The notes under the pieces are model-generated. The model did not search any database, was not told the DNA's origin, and saw only the letters and a program-made list of their open reading frames with translations. Source: Perkinsus marinus ATCC 50983 (taxonomy: Eukaryota > Perkinsozoa > Perkinsida > Perkinsidae). Taken from it: a stretch of DNA of 50,942 nt. This document shows positions 1 through 11,700 of the stretch, piece after piece. Every line of letters starts with the position of its first letter. The stretch's first letter is position 1. Position numbers and translations under genes: made by a program. The stretch is from the NCBI RefSeq assembly GCF_000006405.1, contig NW_003215631.1:206483-257424 (forward strand), read 5' to 3'.

Positions 1-46
1 ACATAATGCTATAACCGAGCAAGGAAGTATTGCGACACTTTCACTA

Positions 47-1636
47 TCAACGCATATTTTTCAATCCGCATGATTCTTCGAAGGTAATCATCGCGAGCAA
101 AATTCTGACAAGATTACCTGGAATATGTGGCCCTGTAGCTTGGCTCGATGAAGAAGCACTAACAAGTGAGCATCAACTTACTCACAACACGAAGCCACGC
201 GCATACTTACCGGCGATCCGCCAAAACTCTACTGCGACGAGCAGCAGCATCCTGAGCAACAGATTCCAGTCGCCGACATTTCGAGTTGTCTCACCTTGTG
301 GCGCCCTGCAGCATCGTCATGCGGATCCACATTGTGTCTGAGCGTGACGATTCAACCGTCAACATTTCCGGTGTTTACATCCCATGTGATCGCGGATCGA
401 CAAGAAAAAAATATTGTAAAAAAACTCACCTTGCACTGGATTCAGTCTCTCGTTTCATAGCTTCGACTGCCTCGCCAATATGTGATACCATAAGCGCGTC
501 ATCAACTGTGTCCTCATGTACCTCCTTCCGTATTTTAAACTGACAGGCGAGATATCGCAGGTTCGACCCCGGCAACTGTCATCCTACCCATTCTCTGATC
601 TCTCTCACTATCACTAGCAGCAGGAGAATTATGCTTCCAATGTATAGACCGATTATTACGATGCTATGCCCCGGCTTCACCTGAGAATAGCGAACCGTGA
701 GGTGGCAACCATCCTTGCGAAGAGATCACGATCGCCTCCATCGAAATAAGATATCAATGAACACAATCATCCTCCTGAATTGCTTTCCCGTGTAATCAAT
801 GCAAACTTTTCGGATGGGAAATCAACCAACTGTGCACAAAAAACGATCTCAGTCGTGGATTCTAGTGAATTCGACAACCAGTGAGTTGACACTGTGACGG
901 GAACTATAGTTTCGCGCCAGCACGTGGAGGAAAGACCGCACACTGCACTATACCGGGAAAGCTGATGATGCAGGAATAAAAAAGAAGCTTAGTTCATATA
1001 CGAAGCCACAAAACAAGGTTCGTGAGGTATGCTCACCGCCCCATCCAAAGAGCATATAGGCTCCAGGCCAACGGCAGTATCAGTGAGCTGGATGACCGTC
1101 TGACTATCCATGAACAGAGTAACGTTCGCAGGTCTGCCCACGGACGGGAAGATAGGGAAACTGAATCACATTAGTTCATGCCAACTCTGTCACATGGCCA
1201 CATTTCCCACCGGTTGTCAGTCCATGCAACATCCTGGGAGTCTATCTGCTCCGGTAAGACAGTGCTGTAGCACGGCCTGTCTGCTATACACGTTATACAC
1301 CTCCCACCAGCACAGTTCCCACCGAAGGCATTCGCCGTAAACAGGCCTAAGAAAGACGCATGCCCTCGGAATACTGTCAAGGCCCAGCCTACCGCACTCC
1401 AATCCTGTTCTCGCAAAATAAGCGCCAAAGTCAGCGACTGTACCACTCGGGACGGGACTGTCAGGATCGAGCTGCACCCATAAGCGACATCGCTTCCCAT
1501 CGATCGCATTTGTAGGTAACCTCTCCGACCACGCCCCAAACACCTGAATTGAAGCGCTCGCCAATATCAATAGGCAACAGAAGTGTTGAATTCCCGACAG
1601 ATACACAAAACAAATGCAGTGAACTGATAAGATCAC
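47..1636 (-). CDS. Cys-rich type I membrane protein, unrecognised family
   Basis: The first exon (1636-1393) starts with a signal peptide: Met, a hydrophobic run and ILASAS. A Cys-rich ectodomain follows in exons 1346-1211, 1160-1037 and one starting at 961 whose 3' end I could not fix. Exon 680-588 encodes a single membrane helix (IIGLYIGSIILLLLVIV) followed by a basic stop-transfer stretch. Short charged cytoplasmic exons follow at 539-430, 337-295, 251-211 and 104-47, ending in TGA at 47-49. Phases close across every junction except the one between the 961 exon and the membrane exon. Introns are mostly 43-92 bp. The topology is extracellular Cys-rich domain, one helix, then a charged tail. 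I do not recognise the family, so a surface receptor or adhesin role is only inferred. The last tail exon could be wrong. Confidence 0.72.
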
Positions 1637-1956
1637 CGCGCTTCAACCAAGACTATGAACTCACTCACCGGATTAGAGGTGATAGCATCTCCTTTTATGG
1701 TCCGCATGCATAGCAAGTCACTCATCCATTGCGTGGAATGAGTGTAGATAGCTGCGCTCACAAAGACCACCATAAACTGAAGAGAAATGGAATAATGTCA
1801 ACCCCGAAATGGTGCCTCAGTATTACTAGAAAAATCGCTGTAGCGATGATTCTGCATAAAGCTGGCAGAGGGTTCGGACCCGCGAAAAGGATCTTGCTGT
1901 GCAAATACCTGCAACATAATCATTCCACGCGTTCCACGCAACATAAATATACGATA
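1637..1956. other. Intergenic, no gene seen
   Basis: This stretch lies upstream of the membrane-protein gene. Open frames here are short and lack codon-like content, and I see no recognisable motif. It probably holds the promoter and 5' UTR of the minus-strand gene ending at 47. Confidence 0.4.
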
Positions 1957-2076
1957 GTGAAATTTCACCCGCTTTACGTGAAGTGGCGATATACTCTGTG
2001 AAAACGCGGTATTCGCGGTTTGCAGTAGCCATAAAATAAATTTTCACTAGTGTTTTTCATATCACGGGTGAAACAC
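1957..2076 (+). repeat. MITE-like element, family 1, copy 1
   Basis: This is a 120-bp unit that recurs at 15073-15183 (inverted) and 15359-15480 (same orientation). Its ends are imperfect inverted repeats around TTTCACCCG and CGGGTGAAA. Shared inner blocks include GAAGTGGCG, TACTCTGTGAAAA and a TTTTCAT-ATCAC right arm. It has no coding capacity. Length, inverted ends and dispersal fit a non-autonomous DNA transposon. Confidence 0.7.
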
Positions 2077-2441
2077 CAATGAACAGATAATATCATACCA
2101 ACGTAACTTCGACCAATTCAGTGCTTCATAATACTGAATTTTCATGGTCTCATGGTTTCATTTCCTAGACCCTACAATCTACAGAATGCGTCAATAGAAA
2201 AAGAGCAACATTCCAGGTAACGAACATTCAAAATCAACACATTCGCTTCAGCTATGATTCACCGATGGGCTGCCTCCCTCACCTCCTTTGCAGTTGCATA
2301 GCCTTCTCCATCGGATCCTCATCCCCATGATCGCCATGGGCCATGGTATTACTTCCCTCCGGCTCTAGACCTCTCGTATCTGCATAAGCGACACTGTGAG
2401 GGAAAATACTGGAAAACTCATGAATAGTCGGACCCTCTCAC

Positions 2442-2815
2442 GAGTGTTGGAATATACGTTTGGTTTCCTCAAATGAGGTAGTACGTTTCCTCGCTACATT
2501 ATGAAAATCAATATACTATTTTCAGGAACAAGTGTACAAAAATCGAATTTCCTCGGGATTTTCACATTGTCACCAACACATGTGCTTGAACATGTGCATA
2601 TATTCTCACACTGTCACTCGCATGAACTACCAGTCCGACAATATACGCACATGGTCAACTACATATGTTGGTCAAAATATGGAAATTCTGAAGAGAATTT
2701 CGGGAAATTATCGTTGGGTTTCGCACACCTACCCAAAACCGTGTGTGAATTTTTATAATATAGTGAGGAAGCCTACGAGCTCAGTTGATAATATCCGACA
2801 TATATCTCCACACTG
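2442..2815 (+). repeat. MITE-like element, family 2, full-length copy
   Basis: This element of about 374 bp is bounded by imperfect inverted ends, GAGTGTTGGAATATACG on the left and CATATATCTCCACACTG on the right. The right arm (AGGAAGCC, GAGCTCAG) matches 14600-14650, and the left arm matches 17946-18062 (CAGTGTAGGAATATATG). No protein is encoded. The dispersed copies with shared termini indicate a non-autonomous terminal-inverted-repeat family. Confidence 0.65.
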
Positions 2816-3415
2816 TAAACTACTGCCCCATAAAACCTCACCTTCCAGGGACCTAAATCGATAACCCCTCAATTTCATCGCCGGTGAACCATCCGCCGAT
2901 CCATGACGGAGAGGTTTCTGTTGCTCAATCGGAAGGGGCTCTCTGCCAGCATTCGCCGGCCTTTCTCCACTGCGTCCATATTGTCTGGCCGAGCCGAGGT
3001 CTCGGTCAGCGACTAAGCCTCCACCACCTACACAATAGCTGTTCTATTATAGATCAACTGGCATCGTCCTACCATAATCCTCCTCCCAGCCAGGTGACGG
3101 CAGTGCTTCATTGCCTCTCAGATATTCACTTCCATTCGGGCCCGGAGAATCGAGCGTAAGACTAACAGATCTCCCAGCTGACCTGACGAATCCGGAAGTG
3201 ATAGAATGGAATCTTCCCAGCGAGAGTTGCATTGCAAATCACTCGACTTTCGACACGGATGTGATACTCTAGTCTGAGTCGCTGCTGGAAATCTCAGGGC
3301 GATTACAAAATTTATTTCGACAATGATATGAATAACCAATTCCGCAAATGCCGAGACAAGCTTGTCCGCTCATCCACCACTCAAGTCAATACACACAGGT
3401 TTCGAAATCGGCGAG
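2816..3415. other. No gene assigned
   Basis: Open frames occur on both strands at 2884-3230 and the composition is fairly balanced. No frame joins convincingly to the gene at 3416-6853, although an undetected terminal exon of that gene is possible. Confidence 0.3.
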
Positions 3416-6400
3416 CTAAAAGTGCTCAATTACGAGTTGTTTGGCAACGTTGGATGGAAAATAATTCACGACAGAGCTAACAAAAACTAGAGTTGATGAG
3501 AGAGAGGCCATTAATTGACTTCCCGGCCTTCCACGGTCGAAGGAAATCCCCGCCCCCTTCCTACACACCTTGGACTTGCCCTTGCGCGCCTTGGTGTGCT
3601 CGGGTGCAACGGCGGCCGCTGAACGTAGTTTTGCGGTGCAGTGACGCTTTCTCTGCCTGACACGATGAGCGAAACTGATCACCACTGAATCGTCAAAAAA
3701 TTTCCACCCATCGGGTTGCGGATAGCTAATTCCACACATGCTTATACAAGTTAGGCATACGGTCAATGTCACGAACAAAGTTGACGAGCTGGCAACCTCG
3801 CAACGACTCATAGAAATTCACGTTTGTGATAATCAGCATGAGGAAGTTATGCAACTTGGACGGGAGAGTATATCCCCCTCGCTGAGCGCTGCATACTCCA
3901 AACAAACGAAGTTGAATGAAACTCGCGATACTCGTTCGAGGACCATCTACATGTGCCCCAGTACGCGCGGGACAAGCAACGCTTGGAATGACGGCGCCGA
4001 CCCAGAGCTAATATAACCTCTGGTTAAACTCCGAGGTCTTGACTGCATCGATCGTTCCATTGGTTCCCTGCTTCCTCTCCTACTCGATGTCGACACACGT
4101 CGTCCTCCACTGTACATAATGTTAGCGAGAGAAGCAGAACTGACAACTTAGTAAATATGGGCATCATTAAATCATGACTCATAACACACTGCAGTATCAA
4201 CAACATGACGAAGAAATGCGAAACCTGAATACCCGTGACACACCCGGTGAGGACGCCCTTACAAGGCCACTCGCCGTCCATGACAGCTAGGTGGCCGCAC
4301 TGTTATAAATCATTCGCTCTACTAGCAGTAGTAACTGGACGCTCTGGTCCCGGCTCCGAACCGGGACCAGAGCCGGCGGCTCGACAAACTAGACATGCTG
4401 CAGTGACGCAGTGACGCAGGTCACGGCAGAGCTTGCTCTCTTATGATCACTCGCAAATCCTCAGCAACAACGTTTAGGCCTTAGGAACGCCCTAATACGA
4501 GACATAATCGTTCGTGAAAAATCACACTCATATATTTCTCCGGTACTCCAAAACGCTGCTGACACAAGAATGTGGGTGAGGAATCACGGAGCGGTGGGAA
4601 ATCACCAACACCAAATCAGGAATCAACAGATCCCGTATCGGTGGCGCTGCGCTACCACAATGTGATTGATGTGTAAACGTAACGAAACCTTGCCACATCT
4701 CCCGGATTGAAAAGTTGGACGCGAGGAACCAGAAGGTTCCGCGCGTCACTGAGTGACGATAACTCACAGAACAGAACACTCATTTAATAGTTGAAACATG
4801 TGCTTGAAACAGGTTAACTCTCACATGACACCACCCCATCCGCCAGACAAGGCGGTCCATCGTGTCTTCAACTGCGCCACCGGAACACCGGTAACCTCCG
4901 ACATCAACTCGTAACGCTCGTCCTCTAAGTAACTGAAGATAATCGAGAGTCTCCTCGCACACACGAAGTGAGGACTCACTTATCAGACCATCGCTCCACT
5001 TCGCGCGCCATCATCCGGGGATCGTGATCAAGTCCAGTCTTCGGATCGTAATCGGGATGGTAACTTAGCAACAGACCCAGTCCACTCCAAAACGTCACGG
5101 ATGATTCCAAAATATCAAAGTCGCGTTTCTCATAGAGCGATACGGATGACTTACACCCGCAAGAGAGGATGCGCAGATAGCGGTAGGTCAGACCGCTCGG
5201 CTGGCGCGAAATACCTGCTACCCAGGGCGGAACAATGAGGCCAGAACGACGGGATTAACTCGCTTTTGGTGTCATGCAACTTAAAGAACATCGCGGTCCA
5301 GGCTGAGTCTCTCACAGCGAGCACGTCTTCGTGCTCAAACCAATCCGGCAGCTCTGGTTCTTCTGGGAGCCCTGCGAAATTCGATCCTTCATCTACGATT
5401 TGCTTAGCCGCCATATGCTGATTCAACACTAAGGAGACCAATTGTCTCGTTGCAGCGCAACCGCTAGTCATCCCACTTTGTCTAAAATACAGTCCACGAA
5501 CCAATTCAGGCCTCATTAAAAATCGCAGGAGCACTCTCCACTCCTCTTGCATGATTTCGATCATAGCCTGACAACGTAGCACTGCTTACTTCCAAACATA
5601 TACAATTGATATACCGGCCGAATGACGTATCGTTGGTACAGGTCTGGGTCCTCGAGAGCTTTCTCGACTTGTGCAATCTTCTCAGCGTTGCCGTAGATGC
5701 CCGTCGCTCCAAATTGATAATTCCTACGAAAGTCGTCACTAAGTGTCGCCGTTGCAAGCAATAGAGAGCTTACACTGTATCGGTTGCTCTCGCGATGTGT
5801 TTCCGCGCACGATTTATGAGCTGATGAGTAACATGAGACGCCAACGGTGACCCTCGCCCGATGTTGTCGATCGCCGTCGCAGCGAAGTCACGAACATCAT
5901 CCGGTACAGATGCTGAGCGACAAATCCGTCAGGCATTGCTACGCAGCAGTCGGACACATGACCCAGCGGCACGAGGAATCGGGAGACACCATTGCTCAAA
6001 TTTGGAGATTCCGGATTCGAATGGTATTGAACGTAGATCCAAAAATGTGCACCTACGATCATCACGATGTGTGACCAGGCTCTCGACCACGTCAAACAGA
6101 TGAGGCTGCGAGAAGCACTTCTGAATAAGACCAACATAGGGCGCCAGTGACCATCTGAGGATGAGCATCAAGTCAAAAGAAGAACCTCGGACACTTTCTC
6201 ACCCTTCAGGTAGATGCAGAAAGTGCTCAGATATCAACGCTCTACCGTCACTCTCGCTAACCTGATTCTCAACCAGGTCGGGACTTCGTTGTATAAACAC
6301 CATCCCCCCCCCACCTCTAGTTGTTTCTCACTTGTAAGTTCCAAGAGTCGAAATGCATCCGGCGACAACCAGTTCTTCGCAAGGCCTGGCAGGAAACAAT

Positions 6401-6853
6401 AACCGCCTATTTCAATAATCGCAACCTAGCGAGGAGACTCTACAAGAAAGGTCTTCAACAATGCTGAACCAACACCATCGCAGAGATGTCCTACAAATCC
6501 ACGTCACGTGAAACCAATTATACTCTAGAAGATCACTCCCGCCCACCAGAATAGACGATATCTTTTCCTCGGACTGCCTCTCCAGTGAGCGCCAAGTAAT
6601 TGCCGATACAAAAGGGCAAACGTGCGAGCAAGAATGACTGACCCGCCACCTGAAATTGAAGAGCGAGTACGACCCAGCTCTTACTGAGTTCGCGTACCGG
6701 GAAGAATCCATAGCGAGTTTGGTCGAATCGCACCACACTGTGATGATATGCACCGCTGTACTCGACGGACAGACCGCACCACGATGCAGCCGCATTTGGA
6801 ACTTCACCATTATAGAGTGTCACTAACGGCTTGTGATATTCAGAGAGCATCAA
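3416..6853 (-). CDS. Large multi-exon protein, unrecognised
   Basis: Several minus-strand segments are clearly protein-like and join at short introns. From the 5' end they include 6853-6540 (ends DIVYSGGRE), about 6160-6060, about 5935-5780 (DDVRDFAATAID), 5760-5600, 5560-5280 and 5215-5160. Then come about 5140-4980 (ends MMAREVERWSD) and about 4950-4830 (YLEDERYELMSEV). The 5600 to 5560 junction closes cleanly with a 44-bp intron at GTAAGC, and the REVERWSD to NYLEDERY junction with 47 bp. Later exons near 3860-3730 and 3690-3570 (basic tail with KARKGKSK) may belong to the same gene. The product is mostly helical with acidic stretches. I compared it mentally with HEAT-repeat, Ufd2/E4 and nucleoporin families and could not assign it. 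Both ends are approximate. Confidence 0.55.
4341..4373. other. Perfect 13-bp hairpin
   Basis: GCTCTGGTCCCGG and CCGGGACCAGAGC flank a 7-nt loop, CTCCGAA. The stem is perfect and GC-rich. It lies just upstream, in minus-strand terms, of coding-like sequence at 4281-4225, so it may sit in an intron or UTR of the large gene. Confidence 0.75.
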
Positions 6854-7775
6854 ATTCAGATCGAACCTGATTCAAATCCTCTCACACGTAAATGGTGTGC
6901 ACATAGACTAATACACTAGGACAGGTTCTCGCACTAGGACGTAATATGGAGTTTAAATAGGGAATTGTGAACATCTATCGCTGTAGCTAAATGACAATAA
7001 ACTATCCTGTCAAATATCATAATAATGTAGGATTTATATCATCATTGGGAAAGATCAGCATCAATGGGACACCGACAACGACTCCGCTCCGTCAAGTGAA
7101 GACATCACAAAAAACCACTTTAACCAGATTAAGTAGACAGAGAAGAACAAAAAAAATTAAGCACCCCCTAAGAGCATTCAAACCGATAGTTTGTTCTCTT
7201 GTATAACCATAATTGCAGCACATGACGAGTTATCAAAATGTTAATGTCGGGAAAAAAGCAAAGACAATCGGCAGCAGCGCATGAAGTTTTCCCCGGGCAT
7301 TACAAATTTTTGAAGAACTCCAAAGCATATCGTGGTATTTCATTTCTCAACTGCGATGCCTAACAAACAACCATGGCTAGAGACATTTCGATATCAAGCT
7401 AAGTACTCTGCAACAAATGTAGCACATTCATGCACTCACCAAACGCAGGGATGCATAAATAACCAGTCCCACCTGAGCAATTAGGAGCAGGTCTTGTAAA
7501 TGGAGATCTCCCGCGAATTTATCTCGATGAGAGCTCGTCAAGCACACCAGCCTTTTTGTCGTGTTAACCTGCATGAAGCCCCGCACCAAACATTTTTCCA
7601 ACACCATCGATTGGGAGCGCCCAAAAGGGAAGCGAGCTCATCGTCGAGCAAATGAATCGCAGCCAGAGACGAGCAAAAGTGATCCCAATCACTGCGTAAG
7701 GGACCCGAAAAAGAGTGCCGAAAATATCAATTCCACGTGCATAGAAATTCCGGTCGAAAACTATGAATAACTCCG
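6854..7775. other. AT-rich intergenic stretch
   Basis: This region is A-rich with several poly-A tracts (around 7095-7160). I see no convincing coding exon on either strand; the plus-strand frames at 6991-7206 and 7561-7770 are Lys/Asn/Thr-rich and look like chance. Confidence 0.4.
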
Positions 7776-8700
7776 TCAGAGCGAATATAGACGCTTCTTC
7801 CAGCTACTTAGTATGATTACCTCTAAGTTTCGCAGCCGGCGATAGAGAGAGTTCACCATGGGAAACGCGATGCTATCAGAGTTCAACACGATCATACCCA
7901 TACCTACCATCAGATACAATTCACAGTCGATGACGTAGTGCGCGATACTGTTAAACCATCTTTCTTTTTTACACAATACGTAACATACTGAGAGAGTTGT
8001 ATCAAAGACATCACATCCCATAGAAAAAAACGCATTCCATGGAATTCAATATTGGAGAGGAATGCACCACACCAGCAGAAAACTCACCGACGTTGTTGCG
8101 CTCTAACACTGGAGCTCTCAAGGTTGGGTCGTCCGCATATCTAAGAGGGCACGGAGAACAGACAAAATGACAAATTTTCATATCTTTCCAACTAAGCAAA
8201 TTCCGACCGAGCTGCCTCCTCACTAAACAAGAGCGTCCACGAACACTATGGTAGTGCAGTGATGACGTGTCGAAAAAGAAAGAGATAAGGGATAATAATT
8301 GCTTCTATTTCACTTGTGATGGGAATGCGGAAACTCCTCAATTCGCAACCACACCCCCGTGTGTTCTCACCTCCACTCTGAGTCGACATGATCAGCGAAG
8401 AGGACGCTCTGTGGATCAATGAAGTGGTACTGAAATACAGTAGTGATAGTGATCGTGATCTCGGCTACCGAGTAGTTTCCCCAATGCCGATGTAAAGCAT
8501 AACAAGGCTCATGGCATGAAACGGAGGGCAATAAAATTCACCACGAAATGTTCCCCACTATTACTGGATTCCGCTTGTCGTCATTGTATTTCTCATCACT
8601 TCTGAAAAAGCCTGTCCGCACTAGTCTTATCTGCACGTGATGGACTCGCTGGATAATCGGCAGCCACCGAAGATTCACTGCAGCACTGCATAGCATGAGT
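7776..8700 (-). CDS. Coding exons of an unrecognised gene (partial)
   Basis: Three minus-strand segments read like protein. They lie at about 8700-8545 (HHVQIRLVRTGFFRSDEKY), about 8150-8090 (YADDPTLRAPVLERNN, then a GTGAGT donor) and about 7975-7820 (RWFNSIAHYVIDCELYL, then YRRLRNLE and a GTAATC donor). The spacing fits one gene with short introns, but I could not close all phases or find the start. It shows no resemblance to the paralog array just upstream. The function is unknown. Confidence 0.35.
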
Positions 8701-9096
8701 GATGGACCAAACCAGCAACGAGATGCGCTGTCACAATATAAAAACGAGATCCCCGCGTACAAAAGAGTGAACCAAGGGAAAGAGTTCATAATAGTTCCCT
8801 CCGCTGCATCCCACTACCGGAGTTCAATCTCAAGTCACCGAATCCTAGCTAGCAAATATGATACAGTAAAGACCTCGAGTACAGCATAATATTTCGGTCT
8901 CTTACTCCTTACTACTATTATTGCGAATCTCTATCACTATCAATATAGTGACAGAGGGAGTTCACAGGTGAATACAGCTGCAAGTTGCAGCCTGCAACAG
9001 AAGACGTTTTTGACTTAACACAACACTTGAAAACTAATACCAGAAACTCATCGCCATGCTCTATAAAGTACTGTCACACGCCACAAAGCCGATTGC

Positions 9097-9715
9097 TTAG
9101 TTTACTGAGATGCTATTTAATCTGTGTACGCTTTCTAAAATGAACATTTGTATGCGGTTTTCAGACAAAAATAAAAAATGACAATTCACCTGAAGCGAGA
9201 AGAGCAACTGCTTGAGGATCACAGGAGACCTTCACCTACCAAGCCAGCGAGAGAATCTTCCACTTGAGACTCGTCCAGGTCAGCCAGCGAGCCTGAACTT
9301 CCAAAACCTGCAGACTCACCCACGATACCTGCGATTGTGCGCCTGAAAGATACGTATCACCTAATCACCACTATAAAATCTCCCACCGAACTTGCTCGGC
9401 AAAGCCGTTTATAGGAGCTTCTCCAAGTACGCGTGGCAGTGCCGTCGAGGAAGCCAACGTCCTGTTGAAGTTAGCATTGTACCTGCTTTAAAAACATTAG
9501 TTTGAGACTACTAAAGTTTGAACCAGCATGGAAGAGTCCATAACAAGACAAACGCCACATAGAATGCCGGAGGTATATAACGCCTTCATAAACAAGTCGA
9601 TCATAGGTAGTTTTCCTGAACTCGGCGGAGAAAAATTGTACCGATATTCGATACCCTTAGCTGACAATCTACGCGTGAGCCAATCGGGCATTGGGGACTG
9701 AATTTGTTCCAACAT
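9097..9715 (-). CDS. Array paralog E, 121 aa, unknown family
   Basis: Four exons (9715-9642, 9482-9387, 9342-9240, 9189-9097) give a closed 122-codon frame with intron phases 2, 2, 0. Exon 2 carries the family signature, YNANF then LGEAPINGFAEQ. Exon 3 is acidic (LADLDESQVEDSL). Exon 4 replaces the hydrophobic tail of copies B and C with a longer, different tail ending SVN. Exon 1 is the most divergent of the array and lacks the RFARARG motif, so its start is the least certain part. The first intron is 159 bp, against 41-48 bp in the other copies. It is the downstream-most member of a head-to-tail minus-strand array. The family is unrecognised. Confidence 0.7.
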
Positions 9716-9879
9716 TTAGATAATCTGATTCGTCCATTGTGAGAAACATTCGATATATTAACTCAAAATAGCTAAAATTGCTTAAATACAGTACCTAAAT
9801 GAAATTACCTAGATAAATGCTGTAACCAGACTATTAACACTATATGATCGAATAGGAGCACGCTATATTCAATATAATA

Positions 9880-10216
9880 TCAGAACTAAACAACTAGTTA
9901 CTCGTTTTGCTATACACCACAGAAATCCATGTGCTAGTTCATGTAATGGGTTCAAGCGCCCAACAAGGCGATTGAAATTTTCAATAGAGCACGTACATCC
10001 CCACCTCTTCAACATTATCGCCCGAACAAACAAGACCACGTGCGGAACAACCACGGCTCAAAGAACTTTCGGAATAAAGTAATATGACGAGAAAGGAAAA
10101 ATGACGAACAGATATGAACGACAACCTCCTTACGCTGTTGCCCATGATGACGCTCCCCGTGCTCTTGCAAACCGGACACCCGCCTGAAGCCCTTTGAAGA
10201 CAAATTTCCCAGCCAT
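9880..10216 (-). pseudogene. Array remnant G (first exon only)
   Basis: Exon 1 at 10216-10134 is excellent: it starts MAGKF, continues GLQAGVRFARARGASSWATA and ends in a phase-2 GTAAGG donor, as in copies A and D. Downstream I find no exon 2 with the YN..F and GFAEQ motifs. A faint resemblance (NPLHELAHGF near 9950) may be a decayed exon 2. I therefore read this as a truncated copy rather than a working gene. Confidence 0.6.
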
Positions 10217-10517
10217 AAGGAGAGAGAAAACTACACGGAGAAATACGGATCCTCGGACGACTGGCTCAACGAGGGATAAAGGCCCGACGATCAGCTACCA
10301 AAATCATGCGTGCAGTCGAAGTTTACTGGATGGCTTTATGAGAAATGCTGCGAAGGCATGCGTGATGTAAAAACACAACTACGCAAGGAATCGAATCTCA
10401 GAAACACGGTTGAACTCACCACATGATACGGAAATAGATTGCGAAAAATGCAGCTGAGATGACCAGACTTGACAATTTTCATGTCAACATACCTACCTGG
10501 TACCACTTCAGGATATT

Positions 10518-11029
10518 TCAGCAAGATACGGTACCTGTACGGCGGATAATGCTGGAGCTAATGTTGTTATCAATCATAACAGATGTTGTTAATATTTTGG
10601 AAGATAATTGAAAGGCCTAAAATACGACAAAGTTATCACTTCGACAAAATTCGCAACTTCTTACCAGAGCAATCATCTCTTCAAGCTCGTCCTCAGGTAT
10701 GGTCTTCGCAGCACACCCTCCAGCCGAGGTCATCTCACAGGACATGCTCATAGACACCAGCGGCCTGACGAACACCTCCACATAGTCGATTGCTAGTTCC
10801 ATAACGCCTTACGGTATTTGCTCGGCGAAGCCGTGCATCGGTGCTTCTCCAACTATTCGGGGTAATGTCGATAAAGTAGATATCGATCTAGCATGAAAGT
10901 TGGCATTGTACCTGACACAATATAAAGCCAAAATGCGACGACGGAAACTCACGCCCGGGCAAACGCAGACGCTCCACGGGCTCGGGCAAAACGTGCGCCT
11001 GCGGCCATACCCTTGACGTAATAACCCAT
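10518..11029 (-). CDS. Array paralog D, 124 aa, unknown family
   Basis: Exons 11029-10953, 10911-10813, 10764-10665 and 10616-10518 sum to 375 nt, an open frame with TGA at the end. Intron phases are 2, 2, 0, as in all intact copies, and introns are 41-48 bp. Exon 1 reads MGYYVKGMAAGARFARARGA; exon 2 has YNANF and GEAPMHGFAEQ; exon 3 ends in the acidic IPEDELEEM segment. The C-terminal exon is Ser/Ile-rich and differs from those of B and C. The N-terminus is Arg/Ala-rich with few acidic residues, like an amphipathic organelle-targeting peptide, but that is inference. Confidence 0.8.
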
Positions 11030-11167
11030 TGAAAATGACAATAACTGGTTAGGACAGCAATTTAGAAAGAACCCGAAGTCCAACAATGTACCAAAAAATA
11101 ATATTGCGCATGAAAATAACAAGAAAAAAGTTGCCAATGTTCACTGTCATTAAGAATTTTTGCTTAC

Positions 11168-11440
11168 TGTTGTTCAGTGACATCATCAAGATCAACACCG
11201 TCAGCAGGACTAGGATCTGGAGCGATCTTAACTCTCCATCACCAACGGAATCAACGATATGAACGAGAAATAGAAAAGTGATATCCACCTAGATTATTCA
11301 GCGAAGGCTCCTCTGGAACACTCACGTGTGTCGACTAAAAGACGGGATACCTACGATTCGACCCAGAACCCCCCTCTGCGAACGACAATTTATGTTTGTA
11401 CTAAAGCCCAGGAAGAATCTCCTACTGCTCTTGCTAACAT
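11168..11440 (-). pseudogene. Array paralog F, decayed
   Basis: Relics of three exons are in order. Exon 1 (about 11440-11400) reads MLARAVGDSSWALVQ. Exon 2 ends (11330-11290) with ECSRGAFAE followed by TAA where other copies have Gln. Exon 3 (about 11230-11168) has PADGVDLDDVTEQQ before a GTAAGC donor. The exon 2 body is scrambled. Copy B is the closest relative in exons 2 and 3 (ECPREGFAEQ, DGIDLDDVTEEQ). The in-frame stop and the loss of the YN..F motif argue for a dead copy. Confidence 0.7.
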
Positions 11441-11700
11441 ATCTATCACGTAGCATCACATAAATCGAGAAAGTCTGTACAGGACACCAATAAATTGACA
11501 TCCACTCAACCAAATAACCATACTCATCTATAGTTAATGAAACTCATGTTGATAACATCTGGCGGCTCATATCATCGGAGGATCTGCTGCTTGGACCCTC
11601 ACCAACATCTGAGACCGACGACAATGCAACCGAAAAATAGACAGACCTTTTTTGAAAATCAGCTGGTCATATCTCGACACTCTACCAAATGCATGACAAA

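Noticed and set aside
545-590. B-box-like GGTTCGACCCC suggesting a tRNA
   Set aside because: It is exactly the intron (540-587) between the membrane-helix exon and the next tail exon of the left-end gene, and no 5' tRNA half exists.
3416-6853. Ufd2/E4, HEAT-repeat or nucleoporin identity for the large minus-strand gene
   Set aside because: No diagnostic motif (for example a U-box) was seen, and the resemblance was only general helical character.
7561-7770. Plus-strand protein rich in Lys, Arg and Asn
   Set aside because: Composition follows local A-richness, no splice-linked neighbours were found and no motif is present.
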